Shown here: one piece after another, positions 9,711 to 18,683 of the stretch | Numbering within the stretch: position 1 is the first letter of the stretch | Layout of the letters: each line of letters starts with the position of its first letter | NCBI RefSeq assembly: GCF_020026925.1 | Contig: NZ_JAIQDW010000007.1 | Coordinates: forward strand, 124,001-188,000 | Reading direction: 5' to 3' | From: Flavobacterium hibisci | GTDB taxonomy: Bacteria > Bacteroidota > Bacteroidia > Flavobacteriales > Flavobacteriaceae | DNA length: 64,000 nucleotides | The notes under the pieces: generated by a model | The model's database searches: none | What the model saw: the letters and a program-made list of their open reading frames with translations, nothing else | Told to the model about the DNA's origin: nothing | Position numbers and translations under genes: made by a program

Positions 9711-10676
9711 ATGAATAAAATAAAATGGGGAATAGTTGGTTTAGGAAACATTGCAGGCCAATTTGCTGCTGATTTACAATTAATAAATGAAGCTGAATTA
9801 GCTGCCGTAGCTTCAAGAGACATTGCTAAGGCCGGTGAATTTGCCAAAAAGTATGATTGCGATACATTTTACGGATCATATAATGACCTGTTTTTAGACG
9901 AAAACATTGATATTGTTTATGTAGCAACACCTCACGATTCACATGCCGAATTATCTATTCGCGCAATGGAAAATGGCAAACATGTATTATGCGAAAAGCC
10001 TTTGTCCTTATCCTACCATGATGCTGTACGAATGACTGAGGCCTCAAAAAAGCACAATAAATTTTTCATGGAAGCTTTTTGGACGCGATTTATTCCATCC
10101 ATTCAGGAACTTTTGTCAAAAGTAAAAAATGGCGAAATAGGATCAGTTAAATACCTTAAAGCTGATTTTGCTTATTATAATAAAGAATTAGGAACTAGGC
10201 TGACAGACAAAAAATTAGGTGGCGGTGCACTTTATGACATCGGCGTGTATCCGCTATTTCTGTCTTATATCATACTCGGAATTCCGGAAGAAATCATAGC
10301 AAAATCAACTTTTCATACAACAGGAGTTGATTTGCAGACTACTATGATTTTACAATATGAGTCGGCACAGTCTGTTTTACACGCAGGTTTAGTTTCTGCT
10401 TCTGACATGAAAGCCACAATTAGCGGCACTCAGGGAAGAATTGACATTGATTCTCCTTGGTTCATGACACAAGGGTATTCCATTATTAAAGATGAACAGG
10501 AAGAAAAATTCAATATTCCTACTATAGGAAAAGGTTTTGCACATGAGGCAATCGAATGCCATACCTGTATTAAAAACAATCAAATAGAAAGTAAGCTCTG
10601 GTCGCATCAAAATTGTTTGGATCTAAGTAAAATTGTCGAAGAAGTAAAAAATCAGATTGGTTTAGAATTTGATTAA
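9711..10676 (+). CDS. Gfo/Idh/MocA family NAD(P)-dependent oxidoreductase
   Basis: The N-terminal Rossmann fold shows GIVGLGNIAGQFA (residues 7-19) and the family mark CEKPLSL (94-100). A C-terminal alpha/beta domain starts near residue 130 with GGGALYDIGVYPL at about 170. The length of 321 is usual. These enzymes oxidise or reduce sugars, inositols or similar alcohols. This one resembles the trans-1,2-dihydrobenzene-1,2-diol dehydrogenase-like branch, but the substrate cannot be read from sequence. It is a single gene between divergent amidohydrolases and comM, and its promoter lies in the AT-rich gap at 9573-9710. Confidence 0.85.
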   Translation: MNKIKWGIVGLGNIAGQFAADLQLINEAELAAVASRDIAKAGEFAKKYDCDTFYGSYNDLFLDENIDIVYVATPHDSHAELSIRAMENGKHVLCEKPLSLSYHDAVRMTEASKKHNKFFMEAFWTRFIPSIQELLSKVKNGEIGSVKYLKADFAYYNKELGTRLTDKKLGGGALYDIGVYPLFLSYIILGIPEEIIAKSTFHTTGVDLQTTMILQYESAQSVLHAGLVSASDMKATISGTQGRIDIDSPWFMTQGYSIIKDEQEEKFNIPTIGKGFAHEAIECHTCIKNNQIESKLWSHQNCLDLSKIVEEVKNQIGLEFD

Positions 10677-10776
10677 ATTTAAAAGAAAAAAAATACATAT
10701 TGTAATACTTTGTTTATTAAAATATTTACTTATTTTGCTTAAAAATAAAAAAATATTTACAAAAAAATAAATAAGT

Positions 10777-11640
10777 ATGCTCATTAAAGTTTTTGGAAGC
10801 GCAGTTTTTGGAGTTGAAGCTACTACTATAACGGTAGAAGTCAATATGGACAAAGGAATTGGTTATCATTTGGTAGGTTTACCTGACAATGCAATAAAAG
10901 AAAGCAGTTATCGAATAGCTGCAGCCCTTAAAAATAATGGCTATACTATGCCAGGCAAAAAGATTACCATAAATATGGCACCTGCCGATTTGCGCAAAGA
11001 AGGTTCTGCTTATGATTTAACTTTAGCTATTGGAATTTTAGTAGCTTCAGACCAGATAAAGGCTACAGAAATTGATCGCTATATCATCATGGGCGAACTT
11101 TCACTGGATGGAAGTTTACAATCTATAAATGGCGCATTGTCTATAGCCATTAAAGCAAAAGAAGAAGGTTATAAAGGTTTTTTTCTTCCAAAGCAAAATG
11201 TAAAAGAAGCTGCTATAGTTGCTGGATTAGATGTTTACGGGGTTGAAAATGTTCAGGAAGTCATTGATTTCTTTGAAGAAAAAGGAACTTTAGAACCTAC
11301 AATTATTGATACCCGCGCAGAATTCTACAAAACCTTAGATTTTCCTGAGTTTGATTTTTCAGATGTTAGAGGCCAGGAAAGCATTAAACGCTGTATGGAA
11401 ATTGCAGCTGCTGGAGGACATAATATCATTCTGATTGGACCTCCGGGAGCAGGAAAAACAATGTTAGCGAAACGTCTGCCAAGTATTTTACCTCCAATGA
11501 CTTTGAGAGAAGCGTTAGAAACGACAAAAATTCATAGCGTTGCTGGTAAATTAAAAGAAGTTGGATTAATGAACCAAAGACCATTTCGCAGTCCGCATCA
11601 TACTATTTCGAATGTTATAGTAGTAAAGCTGGTGGTTTAG
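10777..11640 (+). pseudogene. comM: comM (yifB) 5' part, interrupted by the island
   Basis: ComM/YifB is a Mg-chelatase-like AAA+ ATPase; ComM is a branch-migration helicase for natural transformation. Codons 1-280 (10777-11616) are intact: the N-terminal ChlI-like domain beginning MLIKVFGSAVFGVEA, and the Walker A motif GPPGAGKTMLAKRLPS at about residue 225. After RSPHHTISNV the frame runs into island DNA and stops at 11640, adding seven foreign residues. The remaining 231 codons, including Walker B (FLDELPEF), are at 62640-63335. Joined, they give 511 residues, the family length. The truncated product could still be made but lacks the second half of the ATPase. Confidence 0.93.
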
Positions 11641-11641
11641 T
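11611..11641. other. left attachment junction
   Basis: The hexamer AATGTT is shared with the right junction at 62634-62639. The island side then reads ATAGTAGTAAAGCTGGTGGTTTA, which is an imperfect inverted match to the island side of the right junction (TACACCACCCCTTTTAATACC). This symmetric arrangement around a short core is what is known for attP sites of large serine integrases. Confidence 0.75.
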
Positions 11642-11678
11642 TATACACTAAAATATCAATTAAATAAAACAAATAATC

Positions 11679-11798
11679 ATGAATGGTAAATCGAAACTAA
11701 CTTACAGTATAATAATGGGTTTAGGAGTAGCAATTATAATAGCACAGTTGTGTTTTATCTACAAAAAATTTAAAGGATTATTAAAATTTCCGTTTTAA
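11679..11798 (+). CDS. possible 39-residue single-helix membrane peptide
   Basis: ATG at 11679 opens a 39-codon frame ending TAA. The product starts MNGKSKLTYSIIMGLGVAI, has one hydrophobic helix (residues about 8-27) and a basic tail KKFKGLLKFPF. It is preceded by an AT-rich stretch. I do not recognise it. It may be a small membrane protein of the island or a chance frame. Confidence 0.3.
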   Translation: MNGKSKLTYSIIMGLGVAIIIAQLCFIYKKFKGLLKFPF

Positions 11799-11844
11799 GT
11801 GCGTTACAAAAATGTAGCTTTTATTTAATGTGTGGTTACTATTA

Positions 11845-12091
11845 AATCTTTAATCAACTTAATGCTTGTCATATAGAATTACCTACACCTGCTCAATTAA
11901 TAGATTACGATGAACCAAATGATGATTTACACGAGGTGGTTATTGTAATTCAATTTGAATCAATTGATGATGAGTATGACAATATAGGTTATAGAAAATT
12001 TAACGGTGAGACAGGCTCTTGCTTGCCGACTGATATAAGATGGCTAAGAGATTCAGAATTGAAAATTTTAAGTAGCCAAACTCACAGCTAG
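11845..12091 (+). pseudogene. remnant of an unrecognised gene, no start codon
   Basis: A frame of about 80 codons is open from 11845 and ends TAG at 12089-12091. It has a protein-like composition (LIDYDEPNDDLHEVVIVIQ... then GYRKFNGETGSCLP) but no ATG, GTG or TTG near its beginning. The rest of the gap at 11799-12203 shows nothing else. Probably the 3' end of a gene whose start was lost when the left end of the island formed. Confidence 0.35.
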
Positions 12092-12203
12092 CTAGTACAA
12101 CAGATTTGGAAAATCGGTTATACGCTTAAGTACTTAACGACAAACACTTTTAGCAATGTTGGACACTTAAACTGGGTCATTTATTTGTAAAAAATAAAAT
12201 CAT

Positions 12204-12323
12204 ATGGCAGAAAATAATAACTCCGGAAAAGGCAATGAAAATCCAAGCACACAGCTGATAAAACAATTCCTTATGTTTCTCCTACAGAGAGGACAAATTG
12301 AGCAAACTGGCAATTGTAAATAA
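12204..12323 (+). CDS. possible 39-residue small protein
   Basis: ATG at 12204 opens a 39-codon frame beginning MAENNNSGKGNENPSTQLIK and ending QTGNCK. The sequence is hydrophilic and looks like a real short protein. Its 3' end faces the convergent end of gajB. I do not recognise it. It could be the truncated start of a longer protein. Confidence 0.3.
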   Translation: MAENNNSGKGNENPSTQLIKQFLMFLLQRGQIEQTGNCK

Positions 12324-12376
12324 CTTTACTTAACAAGATAAACGCCCTCATATTAAACTGTTTTTTTTAGTAATAT

Positions 12377-14221
12377 TTATATATAATTATCGGAAGTAAA
12401 AGTATTTGTGGCATCTCCAAATTTTTTATGTAAACTTACCCAAAAACGAGAAGGACGAAATGGTTTTGCCCAATTCCCTCTTTTGGTGGGAATATTATAA
12501 ATAGATGATCTTAAAAGTATACACCTTAATTTAGCTCTACTTACGCACACATAACAAAGTCTATGGTCTTCGGCAATAGCAAGAGGATTATTTTGATTAT
12601 AAAAATTTGGAAACTTATCCTCATCCATACCTAACATAATTACAGTTTCGAATTCCAAACCTTTTGAACTATGCCGAGTTGTAATAGTTACCTCGTTATT
12701 AGGTGATCCTAAGTTAGCAAGACGTTCAACAGAAGTACCTTTTAAGTTATGTAATCTAGCTTCATCAATTAAACATTCTAGATTTTCGACCTCATTTGGA
12801 TACATCTCCGACCCTTCAAGTGTTTTACACAGACCTAACTTGTCCAACATAAATTTTATCCATTCTAGTGTTTCATTGATTGATTTTGCTTCAGTAATTA
12901 TGGCATGAAACATCACTTTTAATTGTATTGAGTCTAATGTTTTTCGTGGATCATCATGATTAAAGAGTAAAGAAACCCAAAACTTAAACAAATCCTGAAA
13001 AGATTGTGAACTCTTCTCTATACACCAAGATGCACACTCCTGTAGCCAGACTAAAACTGCACTATTTTCAAATTTCCATTTAGCTATAAAAAAAGGAATT
13101 CCATTATATGTTAAAACACTAGCCATAAATGCAACTTCTTCATTTGAATTAAGTAGAATACCAATTTCATTTAAAGATACCTCCTCTTTCAACAATTTCG
13201 GAATAACCCTTTCTGCGACTGTCTGAAATTGTTCAGACATATCCTCTTTACACACGATAAAGGTGAAATCAGCTTCATCTGTAATAAGTCGTTGTGCAGT
13301 ATAATCTGGATGTGGTGTTTCTAATTGTAATGCTTCTAATGATGCTGCAATAATATGCTTTGAACTTCGATAATTAGCAGTTAAGTACACAGGATCAATA
13401 TCAGCATATGTAGTAAGTTCTTTCAAGAAATCAGGATACCCACCATTAAATCCATAAATTGATTGATTCTCATCCCCAACTGCATATAGCTTAATTCCAG
13501 CATTAAAAACAAGCTCCAATACCATTTCATGTAATGCCTTTCCCAAATCCTGATATTCATCAACTAACAACCAAGGAAATCTACATTTTAATGTTTTGCG
13601 TACAAATTCCTTTTCACGAATTATTGTTGCCGAAAAATTGATAATACTCGTAAAATCTAAATATTCCGTTTCCAAAAGATATTTCTCATATATCTCAGCT
13701 GCCTTTGAAACTGGGCCGCTTGAATTTATCTGTACAGAACTAATACCTTTTAAAGCCAATGCCCTCTGCTTCTGAATATCTCCAAACCGAAGTTCCTTAG
13801 TTGTTAAGCCTATTTCAGTAAGCACCCTGTTGTAAATCTTATTACTTATTTCATTAGAAATAATTTTTATAGGATATTTGATCCCATATTCAGGATAAAG
13901 ATGTGCGAAAGGTTGCAAAACGTGTAGCAAACTAAAACTGTGTACTGTTCCAATAAAATCCTTATTAGTGGGAATATAACCATATTGTTTAAGTCTTGAT
14001 CTTAATTCTCGCACTGACTCTCTGCTAAAACTGATACATGCTAAACCTTCCGGCTTTCGTATATGAGATTTAGAAAGGGAAACTGCTTTTAAAGATAAAA
14101 CTCTGGTTTTCCCACTACCAGGTCCTGCAATTAAAACAGTATTATTCATAGACCTATAAGCCTTAAATTGATTAGGATCCTTTTCAATTAGCGACAGATC
14201 TTGATAGAATAGACTATTCAT
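12377..14221 (-). CDS. gajB: Gabija helicase-like protein GajB (UvrD family)
   Basis: This 614-residue protein is an SF1A UvrD/PcrA-type helicase. It has Walker A GPGSGKT (33-39), Walker B VDEYQDLG (about 217), motif III VGDENQSIYGFNGG (about 247), motif IV NYRSSKHI, motif V TRHSSKGLEFETV (about 515) and motif VI YVCVSRAK. Its start overlaps the end of the upstream OLD-type nuclease gene by 8 bases, the order and coupling known for Gabija. In the published system, GajB binds and helps activate the GajA nuclease complex against phage DNA. It is somewhat longer than the best-studied GajB. The fold is certain; the Gabija assignment rests on the pair. Confidence 0.87.
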   Translation of the reverse strand: MNSLFYQDLSLIEKDPNQFKAYRSMNNTVLIAGPGSGKTRVLSLKAVSLSKSHIRKPEGLACISFSRESVRELRSRLKQYGYIPTNKDFIGTVHSFSLLHVLQPFAHLYPEYGIKYPIKIISNEISNKIYNRVLTEIGLTTKELRFGDIQKQRALALKGISSVQINSSGPVSKAAEIYEKYLLETEYLDFTSIINFSATIIREKEFVRKTLKCRFPWLLVDEYQDLGKALHEMVLELVFNAGIKLYAVGDENQSIYGFNGGYPDFLKELTTYADIDPVYLTANYRSSKHIIAASLEALQLETPHPDYTAQRLITDEADFTFIVCKEDMSEQFQTVAERVIPKLLKEEVSLNEIGILLNSNEEVAFMASVLTYNGIPFFIAKWKFENSAVLVWLQECASWCIEKSSQSFQDLFKFWVSLLFNHDDPRKTLDSIQLKVMFHAIITEAKSINETLEWIKFMLDKLGLCKTLEGSEMYPNEVENLECLIDEARLHNLKGTSVERLANLGSPNNEVTITTRHSSKGLEFETVIMLGMDEDKFPNFYNQNNPLAIAEDHRLCYVCVSRAKLRCILLRSSIYNIPTKRGNWAKPFRPSRFWVSLHKKFGDATNTFTSDNYI

Positions 14222-16226
14222 GTTCGTCTTTTACCGCATTAATTATATCTTCGATTCCCTTACTAATGTATTCGGGTATCATGTTTTTAGTAAGAGATCC
14301 AGCTAATCTTTGTGCAAACCTTCCTTTACCTATATTGTTATCTATCTTTTGTAGAGCTTCCCAAAATGACTTCGAATCAATATCATTTTCAAAATTTTTA
14401 AGCATCTGTTTTTTACCTTTTATTAGCTCACCATATATAGATTTTATAATTGTTAATTCCGCTTCATCAGCATTCATTAACAAATCTACTTCAAATGTAT
14501 ATGTACCAATATAACAGCCTTCATCACAAAACAATGCATTTTGTGCAATATAATCTGCCTCAGGAATTTCTTCTTTTGTAAGTTCTCCAATACTTACCAA
14601 AATACTTGAAATATTTTCATTCCCTTTATAAAATTCGTCAGCTCCAGTTTTCAGAATATGAAATTTTTTTTCAACTTTTGTTTTATGTGTATCAGTATCA
14701 ACGGTGATATTTTTTTCATAATAATCTCCATCAGTAAATAATATCCAAGGTATGCATAATTCATTTAAAAGCTGTATGTAAGGTTTGAAATTGGTTGAAT
14801 TTATATTACATACAACAATTCCGTAATCATCTAATGGCAATTCCAAAATATCAGCCGCAACCGGAATTATAAACTCTTCAGTAATACCTTCAACAAGAAT
14901 TATAGCTTTACCGAAATATATTTCACCACGCTTGGCATCAATATATCTCTCCATGTCATGTCTTTCTCTACGACCAATTTTTAAAGATTTAGTTGAAAAA
15001 ATTTCACTTGCACTATTTATTTTCCTAATATGAACAATTGAATTTAATGGCGTTACCGAAGAAATAAAAGTTGAATGGGAAGTAAAAATTACCGACGTAT
15101 TACTTTTATGCAATACCTCACGGTAAATCAACCGTTGTAGTATGGGATGCAAATGAGCTTCTGGTTCCTCAACTGCCAATATTGTAAATGCCTGGTGCCT
15201 AAAGTTATTTGCATCCATGAATTCATAAAGGTGTTCAAATGTTTTTTCATCAATATCTTCATTTAAGATAAAGTTTCCTTTCTCACTTTTTGTATAAAGA
15301 TTGGATAAAATATCTTCCGAATCTTTAGAAAGCAGTGCTTGAAAGTCATCGCTTTTGACAATTGGTTTAACCGTTTTATCCTTTAATAATAAAAGCATTA
15401 ATGAAACGAACAATATATTTGTAAGTCCCATACTTAATTCGCTCACTGGTCTTTGCTTTAATCCCATATATGCCTGTAAAGCATATAAAAGCCTTTCGGT
15501 GTCTATTTCAAATGTCTGAAGTGTAACATTTGTATCATTTTGAAGACCGGTAAGAGACTGAAATCTATTTTGTATTGCATTTTTAATATGAACAATTTCA
15601 TCCAAATCAAGAATTTTATCCGCTGCAAGCTGCATTGCTTCTGAAATGTCGTACAAATCTTCTGGAGAAATTTCGTACTGTTTTACAAGTTGATATAGCG
15701 TGGAATTTTTCCCTGCTCGCAATTCTTTTTCTACATCGCGTAAAGCCTTAATAACATATATATTAATATAATTACGATCTTCATACGTAAATTTAACAGC
15801 TTCACTTTTCCCCTTATAAATTTCATATTTATAATTAAGAATTTTTCCATTTTCATCTAAATTAGGAAAAAATCTATATCTAAATTGTAAAGTAGGCGGA
15901 TCAGCTGAAATTACAGCATCTTCAAATTGAGCGACAAGTTTCTTATTATGCTCATAACCCTGAATTTCTAGAACTATTTCTATAATTTGCCCTGTAAGCA
16001 TTGGATTTTCAATACTATCATGAAAATCACTTTCAGTAAGTTGTCGATCATTATCTGAATAATCTCGATCAAGTATTAATTGAATTGCCCTTAAAAAGTT
16101 TGTTTTTCCTGTATTATTCTCGCCAATAATAACCTGTTTGTGATTAAGCTCAACATCAACATCTAAGAAATTTCTAAAGTTTTTAATTCTTATTCTTGAT
16201 ATAAAAGGATTATTTAAATTTATCAT
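14214..16226 (-). CDS. gajA: Gabija nuclease GajA (OLD-family ATPase-TOPRIM)
   Basis: An ABC-type ATPase head is fused to a TOPRIM nuclease. Walker A is GENNTGKTN (35-43 from the start chosen), the signature-like stretch is SMGLTNILFVSL, Walker B is AVEEPEAHLHP (about 350) and the switch is FTSHSTFIS. The TOPRIM part has ILVEGITEEF (about 440) and FTDGD (about 497). I place the start at the ATG at 16226 (MINLNNPFISRIRIKNFRNF), the usual OLD start, rather than the frame's first ATG at 16277, because the 17 extra residues look unlike the family. In known Gabija, GajA nicks or cuts DNA when nucleotides fall during phage growth. It is followed by gajB with overlap. Confidence 0.87.
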   Translation of the reverse strand: MINLNNPFISRIRIKNFRNFLDVDVELNHKQVIIGENNTGKTNFLRAIQLILDRDYSDNDRQLTESDFHDSIENPMLTGQIIEIVLEIQGYEHNKKLVAQFEDAVISADPPTLQFRYRFFPNLDENGKILNYKYEIYKGKSEAVKFTYEDRNYINIYVIKALRDVEKELRAGKNSTLYQLVKQYEISPEDLYDISEAMQLAADKILDLDEIVHIKNAIQNRFQSLTGLQNDTNVTLQTFEIDTERLLYALQAYMGLKQRPVSELSMGLTNILFVSLMLLLLKDKTVKPIVKSDDFQALLSKDSEDILSNLYTKSEKGNFILNEDIDEKTFEHLYEFMDANNFRHQAFTILAVEEPEAHLHPILQRLIYREVLHKSNTSVIFTSHSTFISSVTPLNSIVHIRKINSASEIFSTKSLKIGRRERHDMERYIDAKRGEIYFGKAIILVEGITEEFIIPVAADILELPLDDYGIVVCNINSTNFKPYIQLLNELCIPWILFTDGDYYEKNITVDTDTHKTKVEKKFHILKTGADEFYKGNENISSILVSIGELTKEEIPEADYIAQNALFCDEGCYIGTYTFEVDLLMNADEAELTIIKSIYGELIKGKKQMLKNFENDIDSKSFWEALQKIDNNIGKGRFAQRLAGSLTKNMIPEYISKGIEDIINAVKDEHE

Positions 16227-16297
16227 TCTATGAAATTTGATATAAACAAATATAAACTTATCATGCATTACTTGCATATTTTATTATACCTAAAATC

Positions 16298-16771
16298 TTA
16301 CCTGTTTATAAATCCTCTTACATAAATTTTTAATAAACCACTCCTCACTAATCCCATTCTTCCAAGTTCCTGCTTTAATAATTGATATTCCTTTTCTATA
16401 TTTTTCAAGATTGATTGCATATTTCTGCCACCAAGTAATCCACGTAAGTCAAGTATTGACTTAATTCTTTCGGATAACTCATTGTTTGATTGTATATCTC
16501 TATGTTAATTCTGTCAACAACTTGTTGGTATCCCGTTTCAAATTCGCTTCGTAGTCCATCCTCAACTTCGGCTTTGAATTTTCGATAGTCTTCATCTTTA
16601 GACTGAATTCCTTTTCTAAGTTTTTAAAATTGCTTCGTTCTCTATTTGCAAGTTCTTCAAATTCTCGTTCAATCCTTGTGATTTCTCCTTCAAAATTACG
16701 CACAAAACCTGAATCTTCTCGTAAATTGACTTCAACATATCTTTCTTCTCGCCTAATGCTATTTTGCTCAT
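16298..16771 (-). pseudogene. coiled-coil protein gene with two frameshifts
   Basis: Three frames join into one plausible protein of about 155 residues: MSKIALGEKKDMLKSIYEKI... up to NEAILK, then KGIQSKDEDYRKFKAEVEDG... to RINIEI, then QSNNELSERIKSILDLRG... to YVRGFINR. The first break lies in a run of five A, where one A fewer restores the frame. The second lies in GAGATATACAA, where loss of one TA restores it. The product is rich in Lys and Glu and predicted coiled coil. It ends about 70 bases before gajA on the same strand. I do not recognise the family. Indels in simple runs could be real decay or sequence errors. Confidence 0.5.
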
Positions 16772-17157
16772 TTTGCCTGCCGATGAATAGTAACTTTGTT
16801 ATTAATAAGCCATTTTTTTCATACTTTCTATATCTTTCCTTCCAGTCCTACGCCCTACTTATTTAAAGTTTATGATTGTTGTACTATTAACTTTATTTTC
16901 TATATTTCGAAACTCCATATTTTATCACATATAAGAGTTATATCATTTTTTCCACATAAAGTTTAGTCTTAAACAAAAAAAATCACTTAGTCACAGATTA
17001 CTGATAATCAGCCCCTTTGTATATTTTTTGACAATTTAAGAGGTTAAAAATTGCCATCTGAAGAATAAAATATTAATAATCAATCGCTTATACCATTTCA
17101 AGTCACATTAACTTTTTCGTTAAAAAATAGGTATTGCATTTTTTTTGGCAGAAATTA
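16772..17157. other. AT-rich non-coding gap
   Basis: These 386 bases have no credible frame. A short inverted repeat CTGATTATC-like sequence (around 17003-17020) is present. The minus-strand promoter for the gene run at 16771-12377 should lie in the left part. Confidence 0.4.
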
Positions 17158-17727
17158 TTACTTCAGGCCTTCTTGGATATCGTTAATTAATAAATCGAAG
17201 TTTTTTTCATTTAGTTCTTGATGATTCCACACACAATAATAATTTTGATATTTGAAGAATGTTTTCAAATACATATAGTTACTGCTTATTTTTTCCGGAA
17301 GAACTTTGGGAAAGTTATCACTTAGATGCAACAAGGTAACTCCATCGAATTGACAATTAACTCCTCCAGTACACAGTGATTGTACAGTATTATCGAAAAT
17401 AAATCGATGGGCAATTTTTGGGACATATGCCAAAGATTCCAACTGATTAAAAGTGCAATTAAAAACACCACCAACTTCTTTCGGTGACCCTTTCAAAGAT
17501 CGCAAATTCATCCTTGAGCAGTCAAAATCGCCGGAAACCTTATTGAATACCAAAGGAATATCCGTGGTGAAATTCATATTTTCTGCAAACTTTACATTAC
17601 CAGTAACATCCAGACTTCCATCTGTATTGATTTTGTATAAACCTATATTTATCCAGCAATCTCTAATGATTCGTTGCACTTCACATTCCAAACTAAAAAA
17701 CGTAAGATCAGAATCTATATCCATCAT
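17158..17727 (-). CDS. short leucine-rich-repeat protein with ...LINDIQEGLK tail
   Basis: This 189-residue protein has an N-terminal module (YKINTDGSLDVTGNV, about 32-46), a few repeats of the type SLKGSPKEVGGVFNCTFNQL (about 77-97), and a conserved C-terminal tail FFKYQNYYCVWN...NFDLLINDIQEGLK. The same three-part plan is found in the neighbour at 17727-18551, and the tail recurs in the 106-residue protein at 23007-23327. Repeats of this kind are, from memory, common in phage and mobile-element proteins of unknown role. Its start shares one base with the stop of the upstream gene, so the two are coupled. No signal peptide is seen, so the product is probably cytoplasmic. Confidence 0.65.
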   Translation of the reverse strand: MMDIDSDLTFFSLECEVQRIIRDCWINIGLYKINTDGSLDVTGNVKFAENMNFTTDIPLVFNKVSGDFDCSRMNLRSLKGSPKEVGGVFNCTFNQLESLAYVPKIAHRFIFDNTVQSLCTGGVNCQFDGVTLLHLSDNFPKVLPEKISSNYMYLKTFFKYQNYYCVWNHQELNEKNFDLLINDIQEGLK

Positions 17728-18551
17728 TACCTGAAACCTTCTTCTATATCCAAAACCAATCTATTAAACTCATCTAGATTAAACCTGCTATTGTCGTCGG
17801 AATACAAACTACCAATATGACGGTAATACTTAAAGATTATTGGTAATGCCATCTGCTTCTCAATAACAATGGGTGGTATCGTCCTTTGATTTGGAGCAGT
17901 TGATTCTTGTTTTTGGATATTAACTTTTTTAACTATACAGTTCTGATTTCCGATATCTAGTTTCACATCATCATCAAACGAAAGAGTATCTCCAATATAA
18001 GTCGGACAGCCTGCTAAACTGCTAAGTGCATTTGCAGTCAAATGCAGACTTCCTCCCACTTGTTTCAAAGATCCTTCTATGCTAGTTAATTCGTTATTAT
18101 TAGCGTAAAAATTACCAGATATTTTTTCGGGTAAATATCTGAATGTGTTGATTCGATTTAGAAAAGCAGTAAGACTACCATTAATTGCAGAGGGACAGTG
18201 TTTCAGTGAAGTCAAATCATTCTCTTGACAGAAATAATCTCCGCCCACAAACTTTGGCCCTCCTTTTAATGTTGTAAGATTGTTTGAATTACAATTAAAC
18301 GAGCCTCCGACATATTCTGGGCAACCTTTTAATGTTGATAATTTATTAGCGGAACAATAAAAATCACCATAAACTTTTCCAAAAAAAAGAGGTAACATTT
18401 TTAGCGTGGTGTTACAAATGTACACATCACCGTTTACATCAATTAGTCCTTTTTTATTAATAACGAAATGTCCTATACGTATTTTATATCTTTGCTTTAT
18501 TTGACAAACTTCCTTTTTAGACAGTATTCTTTTTATTTTCATTGGGATCAA
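17727..18551 (-). CDS. leucine-rich-repeat protein of the GCPxxVGG type
   Basis: A 274-residue protein with an N-terminal module (IRIGHFVINKKGLIDVNGDV, about 24-43), then six or so repeats of about 20 residues such as LSTLKGCPEYVGGSFNCNSN and LTTLKGGPKFVGGDYFCQEN, and a C-terminal tail PIIFKYYRHIG...FNRLVLDIEEGFR. The tail is shared with the products at 17158-17727 and 23007-23327. The repeats would form a short solenoid for protein binding. It is the first gene of a coupled pair. There are two early ATG codons (codons 1 and 4). No catalytic motif is visible and the function is unknown. Confidence 0.7.
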   Translation of the reverse strand: MIPMKIKRILSKKEVCQIKQRYKIRIGHFVINKKGLIDVNGDVYICNTTLKMLPLFFGKVYGDFYCSANKLSTLKGCPEYVGGSFNCNSNNLTTLKGGPKFVGGDYFCQENDLTSLKHCPSAINGSLTAFLNRINTFRYLPEKISGNFYANNNELTSIEGSLKQVGGSLHLTANALSSLAGCPTYIGDTLSFDDDVKLDIGNQNCIVKKVNIQKQESTAPNQRTIPPIVIEKQMALPIIFKYYRHIGSLYSDDNSRFNLDEFNRLVLDIEEGFR

Positions 18552-18683
18552 TTACTCAAGCTAAAGTACTCCGCCGTGATGAAATATGCCAGTTTCAACG
18601 ACTGTAATTTTGAGAATAATTATAAAACTATCCTTGTGGCACTTTGTATATTATCGAGGTAATATATTACATCATTACGATCT

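Noticed and set aside
16500..16703. 67-residue minus-strand frame starting MRNFEGEITRIERE as a gene of its own
   Set aside because: It reads out of phase across the pieces of a longer frameshifted gene, whose joined frames give a more convincing protein.
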